The translations under genes and the position numbers were made by a program. From positions 46,293,363 through 46,357,362 of the forward strand of contig CM036756.1 of assembly GCA_020796225.1 (NCBI GenBank): a stretch of 64,000 nucleotides of DNA, read 5' to 3'. Position 1 is the first letter of the stretch. Each line of letters begins with the position of its first letter. The notes beneath the pieces are model-generated. The model was not told where the DNA came from. It worked only from the letters and a program-made list of their open reading frames with translations, and ran no database searches. Shown piece after piece: positions 47,300-58,468 of the stretch. The DNA comes from Arion vulgaris. Taxonomy: Eukaryota; Mollusca; Gastropoda; Stylommatophora; Arionidae.

Positions 47300-47679
47300 A
47301 AATTCTACGTCCGCGTTGAACAAAGGATTGGCGGGCGAGATCATTTCTTTAAATAAAAAAAAAAGATAAAACCAAAGCAGTGTAACAGCGTGTATTATGA
47401 CAAACCTATCCCCAGAATAAGATAACGTGAATTATATGCTCAATAGTATCAGGAGGCCATGTTAATGTTCGTGAATACTAGATAAACAAAACTATATAAA
47501 CAGTCATAAAGCAATAAGACCAATATAATACAATAGCTATTCATGGATCACCAGTCTTGGATATTAGAATTGTGGTTCTGTAATATAGTTTATTGAATGA
47601 ATAGCAGAGAATATAGAGCCTAAAATTACATAGACAACAAAATAGATGAAGGAAAATAGACAACGAGGAAGGGGTCAAA
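47300..47679. other. No recognised feature
   Basis: AT-rich, short A-run near 47356-47366. Confidence 0.45.
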
Positions 47680-48570
47680 GGCTCATGAGGTCATGGTGGT
47701 AACATGAGCCAGGGTTAGCGAGGGGCGCGTAACAAGACCCTGCCCCTAACCTCCACGCGGTGACCCTGGAAACAGACTCTGGTTCTGGTCTGGCTAAGAG
47801 GGCAGGGATCGGGGAGAGGAAACTACTGGTAGTGGTAGCAGTGCAATTACGGAAAGACGACAAAGATACATACAAATAAAATGCACAATTCTCCTGACCG
47901 ATGTCCAACAAGATATTGCCCAAGTCCCTGAACGCAAAGAAACAGCAACGAAACGACTCAGACATGGATGAGAGGTGCATCCAGTGACCAAACGTATGCC
48001 CACGTAGGGCGAAGCTCGAAGCCCTGAGGAGGGGCAAACATTGCCAGCCCGTCGGCAAGAATAAATAAGACAGGACCGTAACGAATGAAAGTCTACCCTC
48101 GTGTTGGTGCGAGAGAAGATTGCAGCTGACCCCGCATTGGTAGCCTGGTGCAGATACATGTACTGGGCAAGGTTTGCCGAGCGCAAAAGAACAAGTTGCG
48201 TTTAGTGCATAACGAAACTACCCGCCCTGGGAAAACCGTGCAAGGTACTGTGCGATTAAAATTAACATCCCCGGAAGAACTGAGGTTGGTGATGCCTAAA
48301 GGAACTGCCAGCCTTGGGGCAACTGGGCAAGGTTCGATTGCAGTCGTAACTAACATCCCCGGAATAACTGGGGCGGGTGATGGCGGCGAGCGCAAAATCC
48401 TCAGTTACGCTTATAGTGCCCACTGAAACGACCCTCTACATTGTTTGTACTCGGTCCCATGCCAGTGCTTTCGAGGTAAATTGCAAATTGCCACGTACCG
48501 ATACGCGTCTAGAAAAGGCTGAGAATGTTCCTCCCCGGATCAAACTCAAAATGTACGGTAAAGCAAGGCC
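47680..48570 (-). repeat. Long unclassified repeat G, minus-strand copy
   Basis: On the minus strand it carries CGCCATCACCCGCCCCAGTT, GGTAGTTTCGTTATGCAC, TGCGCTCGGCAAACC, TAGCCAGACCAGAACCAG and GTTTCCAGGGTCACCGCG, in the order seen at 51430-52400. A sub-unit with AACATCCCCGGAA occurs twice, about 90 bp apart (48267 and 48352). Noticeably GC-rich. Reading frames overlap on both strands with no recognisable domain. Confidence 0.8.
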
Positions 48571-48774
48571 GACAATGTACGGATCAAACAGGAAGCCCGG
48601 GTCCTGAACATTGGCGAAGGCCGATACTTTACACGGTGTTTTATACGAGTAAGACGCCGTCCGAGGACAAGCTGACAAGCCCGAGAAATATTTCTCAGTC
48701 AGAACGGGTAAAGCAGCGTAACTCACTGTCTTGGCGTAGATCACAAAGCCCAAATATACGGCAAAGTTGATCGA

Positions 48775-48988
48775 AAAGGCGTAGATCCGAAAGGATCGTT
48801 CTAGGGAAAGTTCACCCTAGTAAATCAAAAGCTGGCAGAAAACGGACGGGCGGGCCTAGTCACCATGGGCGCACAATCGTCCCGACGTAGATCACTCCGT
48901 TCTTGCCAGTGGACCAATTATACATCACAATAAGAATGATCAAATTGGCCGTGAAGAATGTTAGCAGAAGAAGAAGAAGACAACGAGG
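48775..48988 (+). repeat. SINE family A-like, diverged
   Basis: CACCCTAGTAAATCAAAAGC, GGGCGGGCCTAGTC, GGCGCACAATCGT and a GAAGAAGAAGAAGA tail follow the family A layout, but the 3' body differs. May be a separate subfamily. Confidence 0.65.
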
Positions 48989-49028
48989 AAGACTATGAAA
49001 ACGATGGCGATAATATTAATTAGTGCTT

Positions 49029-49291
49029 CGCCCGTGTGGTGCCGGGGCCCGCAAGGGAAGCAAAGAATAGTACCACTGCAACCTACAAGGCATGTCGTAA
49101 GAGTCCACTGATGTAGGACCTAGGCACGCTACCCTAGTAAATAAAAAGCATTGCAGAAATCGGATGTGATGGCCTACTTGTAGAAGCATAACTGGCACAA
49201 CGTAAAATCGCTCTTAGGCTCAGATCACATACAAATCACACAGAGTGTCTAACGGGTAGTCGATATGGAGCGTTCGAAGAAGAAGAAGAAG
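49029..49291 (+). repeat. SINE family A, full length
   Basis: Among the best-preserved copies: CGCCCGTGTGGTGCCGGGGC at the 5' end, GGAGCGTTCGAAGAAGAAGA at the 3' end. Confidence 0.93.
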
Positions 49292-49429
49292 ACCTAGAAA
49301 TACTAGGAAATCAACAATTGGGAAGAGAAAGCCAAGAACAGAGATGAATGAACGCGGGTGATATATTTGCAGTAATTAACCTAAAAGTCTCGGAAAACTG
49401 AAGAAGTGTTATAGATATGATTATATTCC

Positions 49430-49625
49430 TCTCGTACAGTTAAACGTTACACAGGGCCTGCAAAGTAATTTCTCCATACAGTTCTATCCTGGGCTTCAAT
49501 CTCATCTATGAAATTGAGTCCGATATTTCTTGCCTATCTCAGTCGCGTTCGTTTAAGTGTTTCCCTGGGGCGTCCTTTCTTTCTTAAACCTTTCACCTCC
49601 CACTTCAATGCCAGCTTTGGTATTC
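49430..49625 (-). pseudogene. LINE polymerase C-terminal fragment
   Basis: The minus strand reads GRPRETLKRTRLR, then LNFIDEIEAQDRTVWRNY and a stop near GTAACGTTTAACTGTACGAG. The last 110 bp match the 3' part of the tRNA-headed SINE at 8150-8380. Confidence 0.7.
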
Positions 49626-49978
49626 TTTGATCAGTTCTACTCAGAGTATGCTCAACATATCTCCATCTTCTCCTTCTTATAACAATTGTAACTTAGATAT
49701 TAGCCTATATATTATATCATTCCAAGCCCTGAAATGTGAGTTCAAACAGCAACTGTTTTGGGACACCAGAATTTCTGTCAAGCAAATGTTTTATGTTGCT
49801 TGCAGTAAGTATCACGTTAATAGATATTATTAAATATACTATTTTACACATAACTGAATGACGTATATAACAATCTTAATGTCAAATATAAATTGTATGG
49901 GGGTCATAGAAGAGAGCGAAAAGAAGCGAAAACTGCGTGTTATAAAAAAGACACATGCACACAAATTGATTCGCCTTG
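49626..49978. other. No recognised feature
   Basis: Nothing recognisable beyond short AT-rich frames. Confidence 0.45.
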
Positions 49979-49991
49979 TTGAAATATGTCT

Positions 49992-50182
49992 TTTTTCGAT
50001 CCAGAAGCACTTGAGCTTTTCAGCTCTTCGGCTCTGTGCCATGGACATCGTAACCCTTCGGTTCGGTGCGACGTACACCGTAAATCTGGGAATCTGTGGC
50101 TTTTCTGCCATCCCGCGGAATTGAACCCGCACACACAGTCACCCGTAGTCCAACGTGCTACGAACACGCTGGGCAGACGGGC
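49992..50182 (-). repeat. tRNA-headed SINE, family F, with 13-bp target duplication
   Basis: TTGAAATATGTCT flanks it at 49979-49991 and 50183-50195. On the minus strand the head has GCGGGTTCAATTCCGCG as B box and GTAGCACGTTGG as A-box-like motif. The tail is a short A-run. Confidence 0.92.
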
Positions 50183-50359
50183 TTGAAATATGTCTAATAG
50201 TGTTGAACTCTGACTGTTATAATCCAATCTGAATGTAGATAATAAATGTTTTCCGTCAAAGTTTTCCATAAATAATTACATTGGCGCAATTTCAGATGAA
50301 GAAAAAAATTATTACGAAATATTACACATAAATCGCATACATTAGATCATTACGTGCAG

Positions 50360-50500
50360 ACAGAGGAGAAGATGTTGGATGGCCTGACATCATGGCTCGA
50401 CACATGATCAACGTCCGAACTGATTACATGCACCAAGCAGAGAGAGTTGTGGAGAGACATGATCGCCTTGGCCAGCAGAAATGTCACTTGATTGATTGAT
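50360..50500 (+). pseudogene. LINE polymerase C-terminal fragment
   Basis: Reads EKMLDGLTSWLDT, STSELITCTKQRELWRDMI and ALASRNVT before a stop. Same family as 54590-55145, which has EKMLDGLTSWVNK and STSELIKYT. Confidence 0.72.
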
Positions 50501-50846
50501 GTGTCGAAGAAACTAATAACAAACTAGGAAATACCACGCGTCAACAATATTACATCTTTAAAAGGGAAGGGAAAAGAATTATATATTTTTTAATTCAATT
50601 AGCTACGGATATAACATGCATACAACAGATCACAAATGATAGAAGAGCAAAGAACCATTGTGACCACTTCCTGATTGTGGTAAAAATGATCATAAAACTC
50701 AAAGACATCCTTTTACAACACGACATAAATATCATATCAAACATATAACAGAACTAATTTTTTTTTAAATCAAGGAAAATTATGAAATCTAACCAAAAAA
50801 TTGAAACTTCAAATATGACACCAGAAGCAGAAACTGATTAAATATG
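50501..50846. other. No recognised feature
   Basis: AT-rich, nothing recognised. Confidence 0.45.
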
Positions 50847-50857
50847 GACATATATTT

Positions 50858-51115
50858 CGCCCGAGTGGTTACCGGGGCCCAAATTTGGGGTGTAAAGAAT
50901 GGAACCACTGTTACCTGTCACGCATGTCGTAAGAGGCGACTAAGGAGGTTTGGCTGAAATCGGATGCACATGTCCTAAACGTGTAGAAGTCTATGCGTTT
51001 AAGGGCCTACCAAACCAATGTGCAACGTATACACGTTCTTGGCAAAGATCAAACATATCACAAAGAGTGATTAAAATTGGTCGTAAAGAACGAACGCAAA
51101 GAAGAAGAAGAAGAA
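50858..51115 (+). repeat. SINE family B, full length, with 11-bp target duplication
   Basis: GACATATATTT flanks the copy at 50847-50857 and 51116-51126. The 5' end is CGCCCGAGTGGTTACCGGGG, the core GCATGTCGTAAGAGGCGACT is shared with family A, and the tail is GAAGAAGAAGAAGAA. Confidence 0.95.
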
Positions 51116-51126
51116 GACATATATTT

Positions 51127-51429
51127 AAAATATATTCATAACTATTGCAGAAGAATGTCTAGGATTGGCGACCATAAAAAACAAAAACATAGAATTCGAT
51201 GAAAGATGTGAGGAAGCAAGACAACTTTGGATGAATGACATAAACCACAAATCATATGAACAACAAAATAGTAGTAGAATGTAAAGATTTAACACAAAGT
51301 CAGACAAGAAAAGAGAGAATACATGAACAATGTTATCAAGAAAATATAAACCAAATGCTAAAATAATTAAATTAGAAAGTTTCATAAAGAACTTAAAGCA
51401 GTTTTAAAAAAGGGCACCAACGCGATAAA
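51127..51429. other. No recognised feature
   Basis: AT-rich, nothing recognised. Confidence 0.45.
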
Positions 51430-52400
51430 TATGGTGTGTCGCGAAAAACGATCATTGTTTGGCTGTTTTATGGCCTCTATATGATCTGAGTTATGGTGTT
51501 TGGACGTCAGCTTACTCGGTGTATGGTGATCGGCGTCCGAAAAGCATCGCCCTTCGTCAATGCTTGGGTTTGTAAAGTCAAGCCTTTACATTCTCGGCTT
51601 TACTTCTCTATCCACGGTGAGTTCATTCCTGAATAGGAGTATTCTCAGCCGTTTCGGTACTTGACAATTGCAAGGTTTTACTCTGCATTTTCCCTGTCCC
51701 CGGGAAACATTGAACTGGGGCTGCGCACAGATATTTTAGAGGGTCGTTTCATTTGGCACTAGCAACGCAACTGAAATTTTGCGCTCGCCAACATCACCCA
51801 ACCCAGTTCTTCCGGGGATGCTAGTTGTTATTGCAACAGTACCTTGCCCGGTTGTCCCAGAGAAGGTAGTTTCGTTAGGCCCTAGAACGCAACTTTGGGA
51901 TTTGCGCTCGGCCAACCTTACCCAATAAATGTATCTGCGCTTGGTCTCTTATACGGAGTTTACTGCAATCTTCCCTGGTGTCGTCACGAAACGTTGCATC
52001 TTTACCGACGATTCTTGTTGAGGGCTGGCAGAATAGGTGCGACCGTTGTTTCGAGGGAACGTGCCTCTTGACGACTCGTACCTTGTCAGTTTTGACGATT
52101 CGTTTTTATATATTCAGCTTTTCTCTTTGACCGGGAGAGACGTGCAAGAAGTATTCACTCTGGGATTCTGCTCTTATGTGTTGCGAGCAGATCTCATCAA
52201 ACGTAACTACGTCTGCATATCTACATATATCAGTGTAGCTCTCCCTCGACCCCTACCTGCTTAGCCAGACAGGATCCTCTATCTGTTTCCAGGGTCACTA
52301 ACTACGCGGAGGTGAGGTAGGATTTTGTTTAGTGCCAGCTCACTAAACCTGGCGTGACACTGATCCTATGACTACGCCTCTGACCCCAAATATGGTATAA
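51430..52400 (+). repeat. Long unclassified repeat G, most complete copy
   Basis: About 970 bp. Landmarks: CACCCAACCCAGTTCTTCCG, GGTAGTTTCGTTAGGCCC, TTTGACCGGGAGAGACG, CTTAGCCAGACAGGATCC, CTGTTTCCAGGGTCACTAAC and AGTGCCAGCTCACTAAACC. The last part is an uninterrupted relative of the transposon insertion site at 2569 and 5237. Function and class unknown. Confidence 0.8.
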
Positions 52401-52479
52401 AAGTGGGAACATAACAAAGAATAAATATGTCACAGATTTAAAGAATAATTTACAGAATTGGAAAATTGTGCACATCCAA

Positions 52480-53340
52480 TGAACACGTTCCTAAAGGAAG
52501 ATACTAAAGTGGTAAAATGTTGACGAGTCTGTAGCTGAAGATGTATGACATAGAACAGCTGTAAAATAATAAAGCTAACCGGATCTGATGGAATTGTTGA
52601 TAACTTATAAAAGAAGGTGGTTAGGGACTTCACAATGAGATTTATAAATTAATACAATTTGGAGAACATAGTAACTTCCAGATGAATAGAAAGCAGCACA
52701 GATGTTACTTAACTTCAAGAAAGAATACAAAAACAAATGTGAAAACTCCAGGGACATATCGCTATTATCTATGAGCTACAAAATAGTATCAGTTGTCATA
52801 CTGAATAGAATAATAATTTACACCGAAGATATCTTAGGAAACTACCGCACCTGTGTGTTGCTGGTGCCCGCAAGGGAGCAAAGAATAGTAACACTGTGAC
52901 CTACAAGGCATGTTGTAAGAGGCGACTGAGGTAGAGGCCTAGGGGAAACTACTCTAGTAAATAAACAGCGTCGCATAAATCAGATGTGCTGCTAGGCTGG
53001 CATAACGTACAATCTCTCTTAGGCTCAGATCACAAAGAATGGTTAACAAGTGGTGGATATGGAGCGTTCGAAGAAGAAGAAGAAGAAGGTAATCACCAAG
53101 CAGGTTTCAGACAGAACAGATCAACCATATACTAGGTATTTACTGTAAGACAAATAACTAGAAGAAATTAGGTGTATACTAAATAAATACATCATATTTT
53201 TTTTCATTTCAGAAAAGCATATAATAGTATACATAGGAAGTAATATCATGCAGGGATTTGGAATACCAAACAAGTTAATCAGAATGACTCGATTATGCAA
53301 GGAGGAGTATACACGTAACATTGGGCAAAAATCAGGCGGT
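52480..53340 (+). pseudogene. LINE reverse transcriptase relic split by a SINE
   Basis: In decayed frames the left part has KLTGSDGIVDNL and NSRDISLLSMSYKIVSVVIL, the latter corresponding to the NYRPISLLS..YK motif of LINE polymerases. It runs to EDILGNY near 52845. After the SINE the frame resumes with AGFRQNRSTI near 53105. HFRKAYNSIHR near 53210 corresponds to the DFxKAYDSVxR catalytic block with D replaced. FGIPNKLIRMTRL follows near 53255-53295. The element is non-functional. Confidence 0.8.
52847..53087 (+). repeat. SINE family A inserted in the LINE relic
   Basis: The copy interrupts the polymerase frame between GNY and QAGF-like sequence. GGAAACTACC (52837-52846) and GGTAATCACC (53088-53097) look like an old target duplication with three differences. 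Confidence 0.85.
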
Positions 53341-53399
53341 TTTTTTAAACCAGGTATAAACCGGCTTTGATGGTTTTTATATTCATTTGTGTTCGTTCT

Positions 53400-53532
53400 T
53401 ATCAATCAGTTGAATCACGCACTCTTCGTGATATGCTTGGGTTCTTTCTAAGAACGATTAAAGTTCCGATGCGTCTCGGTTCGTAAGGCTCCTATACGTA
53501 TGGATTGGGCGCACATTAAATTTTAGGTATAT
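53400..53532 (-). repeat. SINE family B-like 3' fragment
   Basis: GTGTTCGTTCTTATCAATCA, ATCACGCACTCTTCGTGATATG and CTAAGAACG resemble the B body; diverged. Confidence 0.6.
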
Positions 53533-53542
53533 AACCGGATTT

Positions 53543-54058
53543 CTTCTGAGTTCTCACTAGATTGGGATTTCAGATTCTCTAATAAAGGCAGCGGCCTATC
53601 TCAGATTATCAGCCACGCCATACAGTTTGTCTTGGATGCTAGTGTAAGCGGACCATCTCTTTCTTCTCAAGTCTGCATACTGGGGACAGTTCTGTAGGAT
53701 ATAATTCCTATGGTTTCTGCTTCCCCGTTTGTGTTGACCTCTTCTCACAGTAAGTCTTGGCCACCCTCATGATGGTAGGTCTGACATTCTTACTGCGTGG
53801 CTAAATCTCTGAGGCAGATTGGCGACCGTAGAATGCATTATCACATTCCTCATTGTGAGGGGCCGTTGCACCATGTTATGCGCCTTACGGCCTAATGCAT
53901 CCGTTTTCTGCAAGCATTTGTTTCGGGTTAGCATTCCCTAGCGGACACGTGCATCCTATTTCAGCCAAGCCTTAGTCGCCTCTTACGACATGCGTGGCAG
54001 GTAATAGTGGTTCTATTCTTTACACCCCAAATTTGGGCCCCGGTAACCACTCGGGCAG
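53543..54058 (-). repeat. 516-bp composite SINE with 10-bp target duplication
   Basis: AACCGGATTT flanks it at 53533-53542 and 54059-54068. On the minus strand the first 130 bp are the family B 5' module (CCCGAGTGGTTACCGGGGCC, then the GCATGTCGTAAGAGGCGACT core). The remaining 380 bp are unlike A or B and end AACTCAGAAGAAAT. The body may derive from a LINE 3' region, but I found no match in the window. Confidence 0.85.
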
Positions 54059-54071
54059 AACCGGATTTAAA

Positions 54072-54290
54072 TCAGACGATACACTTTCCAAATGGTTTGG
54101 AAACCTGACAAGAATGCCCTGGAATCGTCTACAACAGAGAGCCATACTGAAAAGTATAACGAGTACAGAGCAAGACCACGCAATAGATGGAACGACGGCA
54201 TCAAAAACAACCTTCAGAAATTGAATAACAGCTTACAAAGTACATTAAAATAAACACATACAAGATTACTACCCCCTCGTCCGACACTTA
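54072..54290 (+). pseudogene. LINE polymerase C-terminal fragment
   Basis: KWFGNLTRMPWNRL, then after a frameshift YRARPRNRWNDGIKNNL and LNNSLQSTL. Same family as 20740-20925. Confidence 0.7.
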
Positions 54291-54589
54291 TATAAAGAAG
54301 TAAATTGATTGTGGAAGAGCAGAATAAGATACAATGTCCCCAGTCTTATTTAATATAACACTGTAAAATTAAATCATACGACATGTACAGGGTGATATAT
54401 TATAGAAAATATTATAGATGAAACAAACACAAATACTTGGTTAACATAACTGTGTAAGGAAATAAATACGAAGATGAAAATAATGAACAAGAAACCATGA
54501 GAACTTTCAAATACTTAACGTTTTAACTGAACAAATGGGACTAAAAATATCAATAACAAGAGAGGAAAATAAAAAATAAGCGGAATAAA

Positions 54590-55145
54590 TCAATAAAATG
54601 ACACGCCTGCCGGCGTAGGTGATCATGTCTCTCCACAACTATTTCTCTCTCTCTCTCACTGGTGTACTTAATCAGTTCTGATGTCGATCTTTTGTTGACC
54701 CACGATGTCAGACCATCCAACATCTTCTCCCTGTTTTCCACGATCTCTCCTTCCATGAATTTTACCTGTTGTCACCAAATGTTCTAAACCTTCTCTTCGC
54801 ATTATATGCCCGAAGAAACTTGATTGACGGATTCTAATTCTTTTGATACAGCTCTATGTGTGCAGGTCGGATTTAAAATATCATTTGTTTTCTTCGTTGT
54901 CCGCCCATGAAATTTTCAGCATTCTTCTGTAAAATCACATCTCTGTGGCTTTCAATGCTCTTATTGATTGCTTGTTCATTAGCCATGCATGATACGTTGT
55001 CAAACATAAGTATTGGCTCAATATAGCACTGGAGTACTCGTTTCCGCAGTGTCATTGGTAGTGAATTCGCGTATGTGTTTTTCCTTTTCATAAAAGCTGC
55101 TTTCGTTTGAACTATTCTACTCCTAATCTGATGTGCATCTTCCAT
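54590..55145 (-). pseudogene. LINE polymerase C-terminal region
   Basis: The first frame (55145-54873) has IRSRIVQTKAAFMKRK, LRKRVLQCYIEPIL and ESHRDVILQKNAENF, the region just after the catalytic domain. A later frame (to 54550) has EKMLDGLTSWVNKRSTSELI and ends with RHDHLRRQACHFI-like sequence. Same family as 50360-50500. Confidence 0.75.
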
Positions 55146-55499
55146 CTGATGTTAGGAATGTTCCCAGATACATACAGAATGTGAAAATCAAAATAACACA
55201 CACACATTTATGTACTTGGGTTCAAGCTTCAATCGGTACACCACGCAAGTATTGGAGAAGAGAAAAGTCTAGACTGCAATCAAGAAATAATGTATACTTT
55301 GCGGTAACACCAAGAGACAGAGAATCCGTTACGATCTACACTAGTTTTTCATATGTCTGGTGTTTTTGTTGTAGAGATATTTCGTCAGCTGTCTTCTCAG
55401 CTTTCATTGTTATCCCCCTTCACAATAGCCAACTGTCTCATGGTTGGAGGGTTTGTGTGTCTTTATGATCCTTCAGACTATGTTGGCGGGATAACTCAT
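55146..55499. other. No recognised feature
   Basis: Open frame on the plus strand without recognisable domain. Confidence 0.4.
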
Positions 55500-55625
55500 A
55501 GTAGGTCTAGCCAAGCCGATTACGGTGAAAGAGCAGAACAAATGACGTGGAGCCGGATATGAACCCATAAGGTGACAGCGCAGAACCCACCGACGAGTGG
55601 TAAATGCTCTTGCTGCAACCAACCT
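55500..55625 (-). repeat. tRNA-like SINE head
   Basis: The minus strand has TTGCAGCAAGAGCATTTACC as A-box region and GGGTTCATATCCGGC as B box. Confidence 0.55.
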
Positions 55626-56686
55626 CCCAACTATGGGACAAATAGTAGTCGTCCTCTACTGCCTTGAGGACATTCTTTTTCTTGTCTGTTCTACTTGTAT
55701 GACACTTCCCCCAAGTATCTGGGGATTAAACTATAGTGTCCAGGAAGTACACCCTGCATAAAAACCTGGGTTGGTGAGCTCGGCGACAGAAGGCTGAAGC
55801 AATCTAGAGTAGGACGACTCCAGACAAACCAGGGAAGAAAGATCTCGTCAACTGCCTAGAGAACAAACTCAAAAAAAGATGTCCACAGAAAAGGAATCTG
55901 TAAACCATTATTGGTAGGGAGGAATCGACACATACGAATGACTCAATTTTCATTTGGGCTTCCCATTAAGGGCTTTCCTTAGGATATGGCGAGGGTTACT
56001 CGTCTCCATTTTCAAATATGAGTTACTTTCTCTCCTCCAACCGACTGGCCAAGGAAGATTCTGTAGAAGAGCACGTGTATGTACCAGTTACATATTATCA
56101 AAAGAAAAGGGTGATTAAATCAATGAGAAAGCCACCAATACTAATTCGGGACAACTACCAAAATATAAGAAAATTATAACAAGTTACCATTCTGTGTCAC
56201 AGAACAGGACACAATTGACTCCACATCCACATAAACAACACTCACGACTGACAATTCAGTCATGTGTACAGGACAGGCACTCCAGATTGAAGAGAATACT
56301 TCAAAATTGCCCCGAATAAGATATACTGAAGAAAACTCACTGGCCTAGTGAAACAGCACTAGAAAAGAAAACTGTACAAGCCACTGTGTGAGCTACCAAA
56401 AAAAATTGAAACACATATAGACAATATTTGACTGATGCAAACTCACTGGGCTAACGAAACAGCACTCTGTGTGAGTTACAAAAGACAGTGAAGTTGACAC
56501 AAAAGACAACATTGAATAAATAGACAATATGTCAAGCAAACAAAAGGAAGGAAGGAAGACAATATTTCAAGCCAACGAACAAAATGAGTACCCCTCCTCC
56601 TCCATTACTCATGGCATTAGTAGTTGAGCCGTCTGTGTATAGGCATGTGATCAAAGGTCAGATATGTAATTGTCTCCATGTAATTA
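55626..56686. other. No recognised feature
   Basis: AT-rich. CTCACTGGCCTAGTGAAACAGCACT near 56336 recurs as CTCACTGGGCTAACGAAACAGCACT near 56443, an old local duplication of about 107 bp. Confidence 0.5.
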
Positions 56687-56696
56687 TCTGTAATAT

Positions 56697-56938
56697 TCGC
56701 CCGTGTGTTGTCGGGGCTCTGTAGGGGAGCAAGAATAGTACACTGCAACCTACAAGGCATGTCGTAAGAGTCGACAGAGGTAGAGGTTAGGGAAGCTACC
56801 CTAGTAAATAAAGTGTCGCAGAAATTGGATGTGCTGGCCACATATCTAGCACAACGTACAATCGCTCTTAGGCTCAGATCACATACAAATCACAAAGAAG
56901 GTTAAAAAGTGGTCGATATGGAGCGTTCAAAGAAGAAG
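56697..56938 (+). repeat. SINE family A with 10-bp target duplication
   Basis: TCTGTAATAT flanks it at 56687-56696 and 56939-56948. A small deletion in the middle removes the ACTTGTAGGCGCA segment. Confidence 0.93.
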
Positions 56939-57005
56939 TCTGTAATATACCTTCTTTTCGGATCTGTCAATTTGGTTTTACTTTGCTTCAATCAGTTATT
57001 ATCTT

Positions 57006-57245
57006 TTCATTCAACATAATGGAACATAACGTTGAAATTATTTCTTTCATTCAACATAATGGAACATAACGGTGAAATTATTTCTTTCATTCAACATAAT
57101 GGAACATAACGTTGAAATTATTTCTTTCATTCAACATAATGGAACATAACGTTGAAATTATTTCTTTCATTCAATATAATGGAACATAACGTTGAAATTA
57201 TTTCTTTCATTCAACATAATGGAACATAACGTTGAAATTATTTCT
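57006..57245. repeat. Six perfect-length copies of a 40-bp unit
   Basis: The unit is TTCATTCAACATAATGGAAC, ATAACGTTGAAATTATTTCT. Six copies fill 240 bp exactly, with only two substitutions. Very recent expansion. Confidence 0.97.
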
Positions 57246-57256
57246 AACACCATGTC

Positions 57257-57512
57257 TTCTTCTTCAAACGCTCCCTATCGACCACTTGTTAACCATTCTT
57301 TGAGATTTGTATGTGATCTGAACCTAAGAGTGATTGTACGCTGTGCCAGTTATGCGCCTACAGGTAGGCCAGCATATCCGATTTCTGCGATGCTTTTTAT
57401 TTACTAGGGTAACTTCCCTAGGTTCTACATCAGTCGCCTCTTACGGCATGCCTTGTAGATCGCAATGGTACTATTCTGTGCTTTCCTTGTGGGCCCTGGC
57501 ACGACATAGGCG
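57257..57512 (-). repeat. SINE family A with 12-bp target duplication
   Basis: TAACACCATGTC flanks it at 57245-57256 and 57513-57524. The insertion abuts the last copy of the 40-bp array. Confidence 0.95.
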
Positions 57513-57524
57513 TAACACCATGTC

Positions 57525-57834
57525 AATATTTTATTGCAGTATATGTAACGACATTTTTAAAATTACATTTTGTGTTTTAGTCCTAATCCAACCCCTGTTA
57601 ACCAGGGGGAATATTGTCCAATAGAAAAAGTATTTGTACAGATGGGACATATTTGTACAGATTGTACTGAAATGAGTTTATGAACTCCTATTAACATCAC
57701 ATTTACTGAGTTACGTTGTGTTAAGCGGATAGGCTATATGGAAGGTGGTCATATGGAAGGCCATCGGAGCTGGCTTCATGCCCAACAGTCTATGGGGCCA
57801 TGTATTTATATATATTTGTAGCATGACTTAGGTA
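57525..57834. other. No recognised feature
   Basis: AT-rich, nothing recognised. Confidence 0.45.
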
Positions 57835-58140
57835 CATTGAGTTGGCAGTCTGAAACTGATATTGCATAGTGGAAGTGTGCTAGGTTTAATCACCAAAGTA
57901 AATAAGTTCAATTATTTGCATGGTTGGTCTTTCTAGTTTGGTTAGTTTATTAAGCTAAAAATGGGTACACAACTTTCATTTTGGGCAAAATGTGAAATAT
58001 TCGCCGGAGCTATTGTGTAAGTGTATTGTCAATGACACTTTCTGCTTGCTGAATAGAACCAGCTTGCTGAATAGAACTAAGCACCTATAGGGGTACCCTG
58101 AGTGCAGAAACTTCAATTATAACCAATACACCCGCCCTCC
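57835..58140 (+). repeat. Dispersed repeat I
   Basis: Second copy of the repeat at 46671-46955, with a short internal duplication of GCTTGCTGAATAGAAC near 58045-58078. Confidence 0.55.
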
Positions 58141-58334
58141 TTATTAGAAACTGAATGAGCTAGATGTAGCTGTGGTCTTACTCTCAACTATACTAATGGC
58201 TATGAATATACTTGCACACATCTTTTACCAAAACAAATACACTATAACAAATAAAACAAACAACAACAACACCAAAAGATAATTAAGAAGAAAGAAATAA
58301 ACTTCTGAATAAAGCTCTGAACTCAGTTAAATAC

Positions 58335-58468
58335 AACCCCTGAATTTGGAGAAGGCACGCCTGTATGGCGGGGCACATAGATAAAAAGGAAAGCAGGCCT
58401 TCTCGCAAAAATCAGTCATTGGCACCATACCAGGCTGAATTCAAAGCGGGCGAACGTAAGAAGAAGAA
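58335..58468 (+). repeat. SINE family C, 3' portion
   Basis: AGAAGGCACGCCTGTATGGC, CGCAAAAATCAGTCATTGG, AAAGCGGGCGAACGTAAG and a GAAGAAG tail. Confidence 0.85.

Noticed and set aside
48093..48753. Overlapping frames of about 100 codons on both strands in the GC-rich region
   Set aside because: They lie in repeat G, which has other copies with different frame breaks. GC-richness lowers stop frequency.
49016..49198. Recurrent short frames such as ARGAKNSTTATYKACRKRR across the window
   Set aside because: They are translations of SINE family A copies.
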